Shown here: positions 1 to 12,550 of the stretch, in pieces
How positions within the stretch are numbered: the first letter of the stretch is position 1
How the letters are laid out: each line of letters starts with the position of its first letter
From: Larix kaempferi
Taxonomy: Eukaryota; Streptophyta; Pinopsida; Pinales; Pinaceae
Reading direction: 5' to 3'
NCBI GenBank assembly: GCA_027924585.1
Contig: BSBM01000092.1
Span: forward strand, 5,804,001 to 5,868,000
DNA: 64,000 nt
The notes under the pieces: model-generated
Seen by the model: only the letters and a program-made list of their open reading frames with translations
Database searches by the model: none
Told to the model about the DNA's origin: nothing
Made by a program: the position numbers and the translations under genes

Positions 1-2
1 CT

Positions 3-1268
3 GTAGCCAGGTACACTTCCATCAGATCAGTACTTTCCTTGGCTGTAGCGATGAAATGGAAGATACACCAGATGGATGTCAAGACTGCTTTCTTGAATGG
101 TGTAGTTGAAGAGGAAGTGTATGTGGAGCAGCCACTCGGTTTTGAAACACATGACAGGGAGTCATATGTGTGCAGATTGAGGAAAGCCTTGTATGGCTTG
201 AAGCAAGCTCCCAGAACTTGGTATGGTAAGATGGATTCCAAGAGTAAAGCGGATTCCAACCTTTACTACAAAGTTGAGGAAGGGAATCTTGTGATTCTAC
301 TCCTGTATGTGGATGACCTATTTGTAACAGGAGATGACAGATTGATTTCCAATACAAAGAGGAAGCTTGTTGCTGAGTTCGATATGAAGGACTTGGGGAT
401 GATGCACTATTTTCTAGGTATGGAGGTGTGGCAGAGTACAGATGGGATCTTGCTTGGACAAGGGAAGTATACTGTAGATATCCTGAAGAGGTTCAGGATG
501 ATGGATTGCAAGGCCATGGCCACACCTATGGAATTGAATCTGAAGCTTCTATGTGATGCTTCATCTGAGCCGGTTGATGTCTCTATGTATCGTCAGATGA
601 TTGGGTCCTTGATGTACTTGATGAACACGAGACCAGATATTTGCTTTGTGGTGAACACATTGAGCCAGTTCCTGATGGATCCGAGGAGTGTTCACCTGGT
701 TGTTGTAAAGCATATTATGAGGTACCTGAAGGGTATAGTTGATTATAGGCTCAAGTATGAAGCGAATCAAAAGTTTAACGTGCAGGGTTATGTTGATTCA
801 GATTGGGCAGGAAGTGCTGCAGATAGGAAGAGCACATCTGGGTGTTGCTTCAGTATGGGATCAGGTGTGATCTCTTGGCTTAGCAGGAAGCAATCCTGCG
901 TAGCATTGAGTACAGCCGAAGCAGAGTATGTTGCAGCTTGTTCGGCTAGTTGTGAGGAAGTATGCCTGAGGAAGCTACTGTCTGAGCTATTTGATCTACC
1001 GCTGGAGGCTCCTGGTATCTTCTGTGACAACCAGAGTTGTGTGAAGCTGTCTGAGAACCCGGTGTTCCATGACAGGTTGAAACACATAGAGATCAAATAT
1101 CACTATATCAGGGATATGGTGTAGAGGGGAGCAGTGAAGCTCCTGTATGTTGCGACAGATGAGCAGATTACAGATGTGTTGACGAAGACACTAGCCAGAG
1201 TGAAGTTCGAGTACTTTAGAGACAGGCTTGGTGTTCTTCAGATCGATGACACTTCGAGGAAGAAGTGA
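3..1268 (+). pseudogene. copia pol: reverse transcriptase and RNase H, 5' incomplete
   Basis: The reading frame is open from the window edge. It shows the copia RT block VDVKTAFLNG, the ALYGLKQAPR block, the catalytic YVDD (near 307), the IGSLMYL region, and copia RNase H with ADRKSTSG, STAEAEYVA and the DNQS block. A TAG at 1122-1124 interrupts it where relatives read Gln after RDMV; the frame then continues through the usual C-terminus (LTKTLARVKFEYFRDRLG) to TGA at 1266-1268. Between the AP-RTWY block and the ADSNLYY block about 11-15 residues normally present in copia RT are missing, with the frame kept. The stop plus the internal deletion argue for an inactive copy. Family assignment is sure; activity is inferred. 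Confidence 0.93.
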
Positions 1269-1379
1269 TGGAGACATTTTCTATATCCATTCATAGCATG
1301 GTGGAAGGGGGACCCTTCACATGGCTGTGGATGTAAGCGCTGGATGATGAGCATCAGGATGATGTTCTAGTTTCTGCTC

Positions 1380-1730
1380 TGTATGATCAGTTGGATCATT
1401 TATATTATTATGTATGTACGCATCATGTTGGATGCTGGATATGATCAGTTGGATCATTTACATTTATTTATGTACGCATCATGTTGGATGCTGGATTTGA
1501 TCAATTGGATCATTTATGTATGTATGCATCATGTTGGATGCTTGGACCATGTATGTGTATATCTATCAGGTGGATACATTGTATGATCAGGTAGATCATG
1601 TATGTTGATATGCATCAGGTAGATACATTGTGTGGATCATGTATCTATGTATGTATCAAGTGGATACACTGTGTATGGTGATATGTATTAGGTATATACT
1701 TGGTATGCATCAGGTAGATGCATTGTATGA
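1380..1730 (+). repeat. Tandem repeats with GGATCA/TGATCA motifs in the copia 3' tail
   Basis: Three copies of a unit of about 55-60 bp (TGATCAGTTGGATCA, then ATGTACGCATCATGTTGGATGCTGGAT) begin near 1384, 1441 and 1498. They grade into shorter units built on ATCAGGTGGATACATTG up to about 1730. No credible coding frame; the short ORF across it is a by-product of the repeat. Confidence 0.8.
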
Positions 1731-1879
1731 TCAGGATGATCGTGGATGACGAGCTTCTCCAGATGACATGCATCAGGACGATGCAGTGATGATGATCAAT
1801 ATGATCATGTGTACATCAGGATGATGTACGGAGAGTATCAAGTTGATACTCTGTGGCCGTGGATAGGTTGTGTAAATGA

Positions 1880-2545
1880 GCATGTAAGTAGACCTGGGAG
1901 ATCTGGACAGGATGAAAAAGGCCTCAGATGCTCTTTCGAGGCATTGCTCTGGGAGGACATGTAAGTAGATCTGGGAGATCTAGATAGGATAAAAAAGGCC
2001 TCAGATGCTCTTTTGAGGCACTGTCCTATGGCATGTAATTTGCTCCTGGGAGATCTGGATAGGATGAAAAAGGCATCAGATGCTTCAGCCAGGTTTTTCC
2101 ATGACCACATGTAATTTGCTCCTGGGAGATCTGGACAGGATGAAAAAGGCCTCAGATGCTTCAGCCAGGTTTTGTGGTGAGATCACATGTAATGTGCTCC
2201 TGGGAGATCTGACAGGTAGAGCCGTGTGCTCGTAATAGCTTAGGATGCTTCAGCCAGGTTTTGTGGTGAGATCACATGTAATGTGCTCCTGGGAGATCTG
2301 ACAGGGAGAGCTATGTGCTCATAATAGACTGGGATGCTTCAGCCAAGTTTTGTGGTGAGATCACATGTAATGTGCTCCTGGGAGATCTGACATGTAGAGC
2401 TGTGTGCTCGTAACAGCTTGGGATGCTACCACCAATTTTTGTGATGGGTCACATGTAATGTGATCCTGGGAGATCCAACAGGTAGAGCTGTGTGCTCGTA
2501 ACAGCTTGGGATGCTACCACCAGGTTTTGTGATGCACGTAATAAG
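1880..2545 (+). repeat. Eight-copy 75-89 bp tandem repeat (CTGGGAGATCT)
   Basis: The core CTGGGAGATC(T/C) recurs with its GGG at 1896, 1973, 2048, 2124, 2202, 2291, 2380 and 2468. Spacing is 75-78 bp for the first five copies and 88-89 bp for the last ones. Units also share CACATGTAATGTGCTC and CAGATGCTTCAGCCAGGTTTTG. The array lies between the pol stop and the 3' purine tract, so it belongs to the element's 3' untranslated region. Confidence 0.85.
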
Positions 2546-2780
2546 TCCTGAGTATTCCACAGTATGGCCAGTGATGATGAAGACCTGCAGGTGGTGGGCC
2601 TACATCCAGTATGAAAAAGGACTGGCTCTCTAGAACTTCCTATGATGAGTAGATACAGAGATTGTTTGAGATAGCAGCAGCAGTGACGATGACGATGATT
2701 CGAGGATGATGCATCGATGACGATGATCCATAGAAGAAGACTTGTGCTAGCAGATTTGTGTCGAGAAATACCTTCCTAGT

Positions 2781-2790
2781 TAAGAGGGAG
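2781..2790 (+). other. Polypurine tract of the copia element
   Basis: TAAGAGGGAG directly precedes the LTR start TGTTGATG, the expected place for plus-strand DNA priming. Confidence 0.8.
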
Positions 2791-3396
2791 TGTTGATGTA
2801 TATGTAACTTTGAAATGTACTTCATTCATGTATTTCATTTATATATTATTGTACTCCTATAGAGATGTGTCATTCCTCTATATGGAAGTGTCATCATGTG
2901 TATTGACAAGTGTCACAAGTATGTTAACTTGCTGATGGGTTATTAGACCACCATGTGTGGGGTCAGCCCTGATTTATATAATATATGGTTAATGTACCTA
3001 GCTAGACAAGTCGGCCCCATAAGGTTATTGGGAAAATAGGACAAGTATAAATAGATATCAAGAGATCTCTATTTGGATCACTCATAACTCATTCTTCCTT
3101 CACTCGAAAAGTGGCGCACTAGTGAGGAGGAGGATCATCTGCTACTAGGAGACTATCTCTGTGTATTTTGGTTGTACTTTGGTTGAGCTATTGCTCTATC
3201 TATCTCTGAGGAAGCTATGGGGTTTTTCACCTTAGGGTTTTCCCCATGGAAACTCTGTGTGTCTATTGTCTCTCATGCTTTTGCTTCTTGGAATGATTGA
3301 CATGCTTGTTATGATTGATATGCATTGATATACTCTACATGTTGTTCTCTCAATAAAGATCCTAGAGTATTGTGAATTAATGCTCAAAATTTAACA
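2791..3396 (+). repeat. copia 3' LTR (606 bp)
   Basis: It starts TGTTGA and ends TTAACA, near-perfect inverted ends of the TG...CA type, directly after the purine tract. It contains a TATA box (TATAAATA, 3046-3053) and a plant poly(A) signal AATAAA (3352-3357) near its end. The partner LTR is outside the window, so the exact ends rest on terminal bases and context. Confidence 0.82.
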
Positions 3397-4357
3397 CTCC
3401 GAGAGTCCCTCCCCTTGTAGCCACCTTTCCCATTCCGTCTACGATTGATTCTCTGCACTATAATAATGTTCAAAAGACAGAAGAGGACGCTCCCCCCAGG
3501 CACAAAAAAAATCGTTGACTCCCAAGCGCCCTCCCCAGAGTTGGGATGATGATTTATTTGGAAGTTGTCCAATTATTGAAGATAAGTCGAGCCCTCAGAA
3601 TGAAGAAGCAAACACTTATGTTAGCAATGGTAGTCCCAAGCTCTCTCTGTGAATATCAATGTTTATGTTTATTTTGGGTTTATAGTCTGTTTTTATGCAC
3701 TAGTTTGTTCTCTCGTCTATTATGTAAAGAATTATATCGAACTTGGTCCCCTTGGACAAGTCTTTTTTGTATAGTTATTAATCTTCCTAGCATTTTTGAG
3801 CATCTAGGATGGTGGTTTCACCACCCCAGACCGCCAATGCTAGCTAGCCACCATGTAATTTTTGAACCCCTTTTTTAAATATACAGTTGCAGATTTACAA
3901 CAAAAAAAAATGTTCGGCACTTTACAATACATATTTTGAATATATGATTTACCAAGTTTGTAAGGGACTATTGGCTTAATAACATCTCAATGATTCTAGA
4001 TTCATTTGTTCGAATAGATCCCATTAACTTAGATATTCAATGTAAAGAGGTGAATTTAAGATACCCATATACCTTACACAATGTCAAGGGAGATATGGGT
4101 GAGGATCATTATCCCAGGATATGGGTGGTTTAGAAGAGTGAACTATTGAAGTTGAGCATTTTCTTTTCATGATACTAGTTTTAGATTAGATCTTTGTAGT
4201 TGCATACATAGTGTTCAAGCACTTCATAAGTGTGTGTGAGCTTTGATTTGATAATTAAAGTAGGCTCATGGATTCAATATAGATTGTTGCAATTAATTGT
4301 CCCAATGATTTTTAGCACCAATCCAAGAGACATTGGTAAATTGCATTAGGATTAATA
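3397..4357. other. No gene recognised; AT-rich flank and leader side of element H
   Basis: Short frames on both strands have no recognisable motif. A run of nine A at about 3900-3908 follows a T-rich stretch and could be the tail of an old poly(A) element, but nothing else supports that. The right end leads into the gag-like frame at 4358, so part of it is probably the untranslated leader of H; no LTR or primer site of H could be identified. Confidence 0.5.
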
Positions 4358-4898
4358 TTGAAAAATTATGGGAAAAAAATCATAATTAATTGTATGCATC
4401 AACCTAGAAATAGATTTAGAACTTTTTTACCAATAAATCAACCTTTTGGTACACTTGGAACAAGTACAAATAGTCAAGAACAACAACAACAAGAGTTAAA
4501 AGTTGATATTCAACAAATTATTAAAGAATTTCCTAACCACCTTAAATTAGGAACTAATATATTTGTTGATCCTCCTTCTAAATTTGAGAATTCTTTTTCT
4601 ACTTCTAAAAATATTTCATCTCAAAGCTCCATGGAAGAAGAACAATGGGATAAAACTTAAGTCTTTGATTTTCCTGTTTGGGACACTAATGAAGAAACTA
4701 GGATGAAGAATATCAATGCTACAACCTACCCTCACTTTTATGTTCTTACTACAAAAGACCTCAATACTTTCCTTTTGAATTTGAAGTCATGTGTTGGACA
4801 TATGATTATTCCTTATATGCCCAAAAGATCAATATCTTCACCTATGCCTTAAAATAATCATTCTTAATATGGTTTATGGCTTTAAAGGAAATAATATC
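4358..4898 (+). pseudogene. Element H gag, fragment 1 of 3
   Basis: A frame of about 100 codons ends in TAA at 4658; its reading continues past the stop and, with a shift near 4765, shows the FEFEVMCWTYDY stretch and WFMALKE, which match the plant Ty3/gypsy gag pattern FEFDVLCRSYDY...LRWFMGL. The frame is cut at 4898 by insertion A and resumes at 13229. Gln- and Asn-rich composition upstream is also typical of Athila/Tat gag. Heavily decayed: at least two stops and one frameshift here. Assignment rests on a short but distinctive match. Confidence 0.68.
4894..4898. repeat. Target-site duplication of insertion A (ATATC)
   Basis: ATATC lies immediately left of A's left LTR and is repeated at 13229-13233 immediately right of the other LTR. 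Five bases is the usual gypsy duplication length, and the H gag frame continues across it. Confidence 0.92.
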
Positions 4899-5555
4899 TC
4901 TTAACACAACTCTTCTCGACAGGGGTTCACACTGTCGTCAACAAATACCAACAGCCCTTATGCACTGGCCTAGAAAGGGGTTACCCTTCCAGCAACGTCT
5001 GCGAAGCAGATGAGGTCTCACCCAAAGTGAATAAGGGTGCTGCGGGAACCAATCTTCCGCAGTTGCGAAGGAGATGTGCACACATAGACCAGATATTTAC
5101 ACTAATTTCAACTATCTATTTAACCAAATCGTTTTCATACATATCTATTTTAACACACAGTCGACCGCACATTCATATTAACCAATAACATGTATCAGCA
5201 TAAATCAGTAGAGACAATTAGATAACCCATAACAATACAATTTATAACCAAACATCTTCATTCCTCAACATCTGCGGAACAAACCTCGTAGAGAATAGTC
5301 AAGTCATTCCTTATTGCGGATACAACAGAGGTCAAAAAGATTGCTCAAAACTCCTAAAATTTGATGCCCTTAGGCTTACAATCTTGTTCTATTTATATAT
5401 TTATCCCTTATTACAATCTGGTCCACATGACCGACTCAACTAATCTAATACTTCTTATATTTCCCCAAAATGTGGTGAAAGGTACTTTTTCTACGGGATG
5501 ACCCTTTCGCATCTGTCAGCTTTCACACTTCCAGCGGATCTGTCCCGTGCTAACA
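4899..5555 (-). repeat. Element A 3' LTR
   Basis: Plus-strand ends are TCTTAACACA (the expected TG has become TC) and GTGCTAACA. It aligns end to end with 12572-13228. An AT-rich TATA-like stretch lies at 5388-5402 on the minus strand. On the minus strand the purine-rich GTTGGGGGCC (5565-5556) abuts it. Confidence 0.92.
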
Positions 5556-5579
5556 GGCCCCCAACACAATATTGTGGCT

Positions 5580-8509
5580 CGTCCCGAGCCACTTCAGCTG
5601 GAAACTGTTGGTTTGTTGTACTGCTATTGAAATTCATCATATGCAGTCCGAATCTGGTGGACTATGTCTTTGACCGAATCCCGAAGCTGTGTGCTTTCTG
5701 TGACATGCTGCTGCGTGGGGTGGTCGCATACCTTCTATCGATCTTCCTGTAACTGTTCTTGAACATGTTTCATGTGATGAGGGCTTCAGCCTTTGCTTGA
5801 AGCTCATTCAAATGTGCCGCTCAGTGCTGCTTTCTTTCATCGGCCTTTTTCTGCCCATTGCTTCATGCTCTTGAGTTCCACAGTCCTCGTCATCCATATC
5901 ATTGTAGGCATCATTTTAAGCGATCCTTGGAATGTTTCCATCTGTTCCTTGACTTCATGGAGTGCCTTCTTTAAAGTGGCTAGCTAGTCATTGTCGATTA
6001 GTCTATCCCAAAATTTTGTAAGGTTTACTGTGATTTGTTGTACTATCTGTTCCAGTTCTTGAATCTTTGTCACCACTTCCTCTATCACTGCCTAGCGATT
6101 TTGAACCTCTACTAGGGGTGTACTTGGTGTCGCTCTGATATGAAGCTTAGCATTTTCTTTCCAGAGTTCGGTAACAACGACGCTTAGCATGATAGCTCAA
6201 GCCTTAGGGGCTACACCTGAGTCTAGCGATGCTGTTTCGCAAGCCTACACTAGTGCTTTCTCCACCCTTCTCCATTCTTCGACGACCCTTTCCTTCATCG
6301 TAAGGGCAGTAGTCTACTCGGCGAGTAGCATGGCTTTCTCCTGGATAACCTTCTCCTTGTTGGCCAGGGTTGCTTCCAACCTATCTTTTTCTGTGACAAC
6401 TTGTTCTCTTGCTGCGATAGCTGCAGTATACTTGGCCTGAAGGTGTTCTAATTTGATCTCATTGTGTTGCAGTTGCTTCATGTACTCCACCATTTTGTTG
6501 TGTATTGTTATCTCATGGTCGCGGATCTATGCGCTTGCTGCCGCTTGGACACGGTGTAAGGTCAGCATTGGGAGCAGTTTGAAATCCACCATTTCCAAGT
6601 CAGCCTTCTGAATCTCAATATCCAAGGTGTCGTCTCCTGTCAAGAAGGCATGAGTTTCAACCTGGACAATGTGTTTCTAGGTTCCTACGTCTACTTCAAC
6701 TCGGGGTTTTGGTTGGTTCTGATCAACATCACCGTGCGGTACCCTGATGTTAATTATTGTATTTTCTATTGTGTTTAACAAGTCTCCGATGTAATGGAAA
6801 TTGTCTACAGAGTGCTTCAAAGCCTTCCGACGGTTGTGTGTGATGATTTTCTTAATGCTCTCTACCAGACTGTCGGCCTACTGCGCAGTGAGCCCGGCTT
6901 GTGTATTCCCAGCATTACGGTCCACTCTTTTCTTTGTTCATCCTTCTTCCTGCTAGAGGTCAAGCTCCGAGTCCATTGGGGTATTAGTGGTTGAGGCCCC
7001 ATCGTGATTCGAATCGACCATTCGGTTCTTTGTGGGGGTCTCTTGGTCCTTCTACGAGTTACCAGAAGTTTCTTCATTTTTGGTCGGGGCTTGTCATCTC
7101 GTTGTTTGCACCGCTGCAATATCCTCCGGGTCTACAGTGACTTTCCATTCGTCAGGCCAGTGGGCGACGATGTTGTCAATATTGACTTCACTGAGCTGTA
7201 ATGTGTTCTCACCCATTGCTTGGTCAGATCTGCATGTGCATGAATGTAAATCGTGTGTATTTCAACCGATATCTGGGCGATGGACTGATACTTCATTGTA
7301 GTTGGTAGTGTGATCCGAGGTATCATCATTGAATCCATCCACATCCTTTCGAGCCAAATGTAGAACTGGATGATGTTCTCCTGCTGGCAAACCTTATCAG
7401 TGGTTGTCCACAAATTCTGGTAGTGCACACTATCGCATACTTGTGGTTCCATGAGGGTCACCCCTTGGTAGTCGTCTGGTTCCCTCCATGCTTTTAAGGA
7501 AATCAAGATGAGTAACCAGGAGTAGGTGAATGGACGTCTGTGCTCTTGGGCATCGTATGCATCCTTGATCAATTCGTGCAACAGAAATTGAGCCCAGTTT
7601 AGTCTTTCACCTGAGGTGCATCTTTCTGCTGCTTCGATGACCCCTGAATTGCATTGCATTGGTCAATTCTTCCTTGTGAGTTTCATCGCTAGTATTTTTG
7701 CTGCAACTCGGACCGCTTGGTTGTTGATGATGTGAATTAGGTATCCGCATGAATCCTTCTGTACCTAATATTTCAGAGCCAACTGTTATGCCACTTTCTC
7801 ATCATTATCCTTCCCCTGGAAAAACTGTGACGGGTCAACCCCTTCTCATGGTAATTTAGTGACTGCAGTGATGAGGTCAATAGTGACTGGAATTCGCTCA
7901 TGCAGCCACAAGGAGCAGTCATGGAAACAGGAAAGGAGCTATTTGACACATGCATTGACCTGTGGTAGGCGCCCATAGTGTGGTAGAAGAGTGACACCCA
8001 ACAACCTTGATTGTGCCAATCCTTGTGCCCACTCCCGCGGTTCTTTTTTGGTTGGGTCGCTGGCATGGGGAACATCTTTGTAAGCTTCTGCGTATTCTTT
8101 AAACTTCACGAGATCATGATCAGTATATTGCAATCTTCACAATTCGATGGTGATATATCCAATTGTCTTGACCCCTGTGGGTACTGGTGCAACTGAAATA
8201 GTGTACTTATAAGTCCTTTTTAGTGACCCGCGGTGTGGGTGCCCCTGCCTGACGAGGCGGAATGTATTCTGTCAGCATGGGACCATCGTACCCTTCCTGC
8301 ATATCTTCAATAGTTGCAAATTCTCCAGGGCCATCCTTATTTCTTGTGGATTCCCTAGTGACTTTCTTTGTCTCTCGATGGGAGTCAGGGGAACGAGTCG
8401 CACTTCGTTTCCTCTTCTGTGGGATTGATGACATAACTTCGAGCTGCTCCCGAACAATCGGTGTGGGTTGCAGGCGTTCGGTGCTGGTGCTAGACACATA
8501 TACTTCCAT
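5580..8509 (-). pseudogene. Element A accessory ORF (conserved domain plus coiled coil), decayed
   Basis: This is the counterpart of the F ORF at 29613-32429. Shared blocks in order are EYIPPR (F: NYIPPR), PHYGRLPQVNACV (F: PHFGRSNEVNAVV), LLSCFHDCSLWL (F: LLSCVHGGYLWL), VDPSQFFQGKDND, then, from 7659 down, LNWAQFLLHEL and SWLLILISLKAWREP (F: SWLLILCALVGWKEP). Below 7130 the frame is rich in Glu, Lys, Leu and Ala with coiled-coil character and many stops. Several frameshifts and stops make it non-functional. It sits after the place where integrase would be and ends next to the purine tract. Function unknown; the N-terminal part resembles proteins often found in plant gypsy elements. Confidence 0.78.
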
Positions 8510-8989
8510 CTAGCTCTAGGAATGTTTACAGTGGTCGAGCCTGTTTCCTTAGTGCCTGCTATATAGTGATCAGCGGTGTGAGGGTGTTTCGAGGTCATTA
8601 TTTCCAATCCCCATCGGGATTCAGAAAATCATGCACCTGTGTAGGGTAGTAACTCCTGGTGTCTTGGTTTTGTTGCTATGTTATGTGGTATAACTGCGGT
8701 CTTTATTGCTTTAAATGTCGGATTGGACCATCGCCTAGTAGTGGACACCGTCTTTTCCTTGCTCGTGGGATGGCTTCTTTTCATCATCATTTCTTTTTAT
8801 ATCATTACGGCGGGTATCGCTGGGGTAACCCTCCATCATACATTTGGTCTTTTTACTGCAAATATCTTTCGCAAGTTCTGGTGGGTCACTGCTGGGTGTT
8901 TTAGGGTGTCATGCATTCGCAGCGATTTGTCTAATTTTGTCTATGGTTGGTCATTGCTGATTCGGTATTGGTGTGTTCTTCGGGGATTT
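8510..8989 (-). other. Spacer in A where RT, RNase H and integrase are missing
   Basis: In F the segment between INIG...PKF and the accessory ORF holds 3.3 kb of RT, RNase H and integrase. Here INIGSKENPKF (near 9040) is followed after only 0.5 kb by the accessory ORF. No RT, RNase H or integrase motif is readable in any frame. The plus-strand hydrophobic frame in this stretch is an antisense by-product. Confidence 0.75.
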
Positions 8990-11900
8990 CTATGGTTGGG
9001 TAGTTATTAGTGAGATGACTGGCTCGTCCTGATAGTCCTCAATGGTCATGAATTTTGGATTTTCCTTCGAACCAATGTTTATCCTCCCAGTTACTAAAGG
9101 TGGTTGAATTCTATCGGTCAGTATGTCCGATATCACATTGGTGTGATTGTGTTTGAAGTCGAGTGTCGTGGTGGTCCTGAGATCATTGTTAGCTAGATTG
9201 CTGCTAAGTTCTTTGACCACTATCTCCAGGATAGTTGGTTCTGTTTCACCTGTGTGTTGTTTCGCGGTAGCCACCCTTCGCAATGACTGTGTTATATGTG
9301 CACATCGTCGAAAGGATACTTCATGTAGTCTGTTGTGCCATATTTCCAGGGCCTCATCCGGGTCAGAGAGTACCGAGCTAGTGCTATTCCATTCTAAATC
9401 TCCATCCGTGGTAAGGTTGGGATAGTCCTCGGAGATGTTGTATAGATTCTCCCCTTCCGTTGATTCGTCCCTAGTTGACTCGATGTAGCATTGGCCTTCC
9501 GCCGGGTCCAAGGGTGCGACGAGTCTTAGCTCGTGTTTTTCAAAATACATTATTCTTTTCTTAAAGTTAATGATGGCTTGATTTTCCAGGGCCTAGTCTA
9601 TACCCAATAGTATTGGGTAGGGGCTAGTGTCATCCACAATTTCGATCACATCAAAGTCCGCATACGTTCGGAGCCCTTCAATTTCAACCGATAATTGACA
9701 TATTCGCCCAAACGGAGTGACCTTGCTTTGGTTCGCTAATTACAACTGTACTGGCGACCAGGTTATCCGTGGCTTCCCCATCGTCTCGCATGTTCATTTA
9801 GTCATGATGTTGACATTCGATCCTAAGTCTAGGATAATAGAGTCGACATCAAACTCACCAATTTGTGCCAACATCTGCATCTCTCGACCTGTTTTCTTCT
9901 AATGCATCCGATTGACTCGTTGTTCTATTCGTGGCCCTCTTGGTCGTCACAGTATATGACCTATTTCTTCTAGTGCATCTGGATCTCTAGCTAAGGTTAG
10001 ACAACTTTCTAAAAAATCCTCTAGGGTATTCGCCTTCTGCCGAGTCTTTGTGGAATCAAATGTTGGACCGTGGCATATCGTAGGTTTCTTCTTCGAAAGG
10101 GAGTTGTCTCTGATTCCTTATTGCCTCCTGTGTTTTTAAGAAAACCTCCTTTTCGGCATTGACATCAAAAGTGACCTTTCTCCGCTATGGTTGGGTTGGT
10201 CTAATGTTGGGGTATGCCTTATCATTACCTATTACCACTCCTCCCCTTGTTACTACGCCTACTGTCACTGAGTGAATTCTAGCTTCTGTTGATATCCTTT
10301 GTACTGCGGACGGGGAATTCTAAGTGTTCAGGCTCTGGGGTGGGTGTTTGGTTCGCCATTTTGCGATGAGCTAGGGGCAGTCCTCGAAACTGTGTTCTGC
10401 AGCGCTACAATATGTACATTGCGGTATAGGGTTCAGACAGTCCCTCTAATAATGCTCCTGCTGACCACAATTATAACAGGTAATTGGGCCTCGTCCCCTA
10501 CCAACGGTTCCTCCTCAACCTCTTCCTCCGTGGAAGCCTCCACCGTAACCTCCATGCGGTGGTCCGTATTGTTGGTACGACTGTTTCCCATACTGCGGCT
10601 ATTGATACTGCTGCGGTTCATATGGCGGTTGTTCGTACGGCGGAGGGGGATACTGCGGGTGCCTATATTTCTCTTGGTCGTACTGTTGGTTATACTATGA
10701 GCGCTGCTGCATCACCGATGGTTCCTCCCCTTTTATAAAGTATGCATCAGCTATTCGTTCTTGCGGTAGGTCATAGGCCCTGCAGTTATTCTCATCATGT
10801 CCCACCAATCGGCAGAACTTAGAATATAAGTTTGTTGGTTTCGACACCATATTTTGTAAGTATACATATTCTTCGGGCTGGTGCCCTCTAGTCCGACATA
10901 CAGTACACCATGGCATTTCCTCTTGCCGAAGGGAGTTTGGTGCCCCTACTTGCAAATACTCTAGAAACTCTAGATAATTGTCTTTGTGGTTTCCCTTATT
11001 CCTACATCTAGTACACCATATGCCTCTACAATTCTCCTTGCCCTTCTTGATATCTTCTAGCTGGAGTGTTAGATTGGCCAACTATGCATGCACTCTATCC
11101 ATGCTGATCCCTGCATCACCAATTGGTGAAGCCTCCAATTTCATTGCGATTTCCAGCGCCTCTACTTGTGTCGCAACCTTTTGTTGCATCAGTGGTCCTC
11201 GTATATGTGGTACCAGTCCCACAATAAACCACTCTTTATGTTGCAATTCATTTACCGGAAAACTCACTTTCACTATTGACATATTGTATCGCTGATCAAA
11301 CTCCCATACTGATTTGTTCAGAAATTACTTAATTTCCTTGAGTTCAGTGACATATTGCGATTTCGATTCTGGTTTTTTAAACTCGTCAATCATTGCAACT
11401 CTAATCCCTGCCAATGTTCTCGCTGCTGTTCCCATCGGAACTTTCAAAAATTTCATGTACCAGTCTAGTGCACGACCCCTTAAGGTCGTCGCTAGCTGTC
11501 CCAATTTTATCGCTTCATCCTAAACCTACTTCACGGTCTAGACTGCTTCCAACATGAACCAATATTGTTCGGGATCCTCCGTCCCATTTCCTTGTAATGT
11601 GGGCATATTTGCCTCATCCGCCATCCTAGCGCTGCTAGTATTGTTGTGTACCGAAGCACTACTCTTAGCATTGCAAGTAAGGCAACTTCGCGAATAGTTT
11701 TGGTTTCATCCTATAAAATTTGGAGTAGTGTGCGAGGTCGAAGGTATGTGGTAACTTATGACCTGACCTTGTTATGCCTCTGGGGTATCCTGGTCGACGT
11801 CTTCTTCGCAATGACGACGCTTCCTTCCTTGTGGTCCTGTTTCGTGACCTTCTGTCCCGGTCCTCTCAGGAGACTCTCTCTCAGTCCTCCTCTTCTTCTC

Positions 11901-12530
11901 AGGACTCCAGAATATTGCTCCACTCCTCAGAAGACCACACTCTTCGTTAGCTTCCCCTTCCAATTCATCATCGCTCATGTCCATCTACCACATCTTTTCG
12001 TCAGGCTCACCTATACGCAGTACCTTCACCCTCGCACACCAGGTCTTCTACTCATCAGTGAACATCCTTAATATCCCTTTTTCATAGACTAGTATTTTAA
12101 TCCACAGCTTCAATGATGACAAGAATCTACCTCTTGGCCCCCTGAAGAAGGTTCTTTCAGCGTTGCTGTATGATTTAATTGTATCTACTGTGAACTCAAT
12201 TATATACCCTTCAAGGATGCTATCTACCCAAAAATCAATAGCTTGTGATACCTTGTTATTGACCTGCTTCAACTATCGCACCAATTCTGGGGTCCAACAC
12301 TCTGGTGCATTCTTCTAGCAGTGGTTTTTGAGGTATGTTAGCTGTGCCAACCACTCATGTAATACAACTGGGAATTCGCAGAAGAAAATTTCGTGGATAT
12401 CTGAGTACACGTATCTTTGTAGCCACTCATTTGCTGTCTGTTTTAGGCCCCTCTTTTCACTTCCTGTGAATTCTTCTGCTCTTTTGTCGAACCACTCTTG
12501 GATCTCTGGCTTTGTTGGGTTCCACAGCAT
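8990..12530 (-). pseudogene. Element A gag and protease region
   Basis: Reading leftward from ATG at 12530: an N-terminal domain (IQEWFDKRAEEF, then VSQAIDFWVDSILEGYIIEF and FFRGPRGRFLSSLKLWIK) shared with F; a gag capsid region (ALDWYMKFL, VWEFDQRY, HKEWFIVGLVPHIRGPLMQQ); a row of five CCHC knuckles, some degenerate (CTVCRTRGHQPEEY, GHDENNC, CYNCGQQEHY, CTYCSAAEHSFEDC); a protease with DLGS as active-site block (near 9830) and YPILLGID; and a conserved tail ending at INIGSKENPKF. The gag part is in one frame with scattered stops, the protease in another. It would encode the particle and its protease only. Inactive in its present state. Confidence 0.85.
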
Positions 12531-12550
12531 ATCCCCTTTCTTTCGCTTAG

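Larger units (their letters stand above)
1..3396 (+). mobile_element. Ty1/copia LTR retrotransposon, 3' portion
   Basis: The window opens inside the reverse transcriptase of a copia element and runs through RNase H, a 1.5 kb noncoding tail, a purine tract (2781-2790) and a 3' LTR (2791-3396). The 5' LTR, gag, protease and integrase lie to the left, outside the window, so the target duplication cannot be tested; the five bases after the LTR are CTCCG. The order RT then RNase H, with integrase upstream, is the copia order. The long tandem-repeat tail between pol and LTR is unusual. Confidence 0.93.

Noticed and set aside
1838-2110. Minus-strand 90-codon frame with repeated peptide FFILSRSPRS
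   Set aside because: Repeat peptides follow from the 75-bp DNA repeat in the copia tail.
8678-9010. Plus-strand hydrophobic frame of 110 codons resembling a membrane protein
   Set aside because: It lies antisense to the A gag-accessory segment, has T-rich composition and no family motif.
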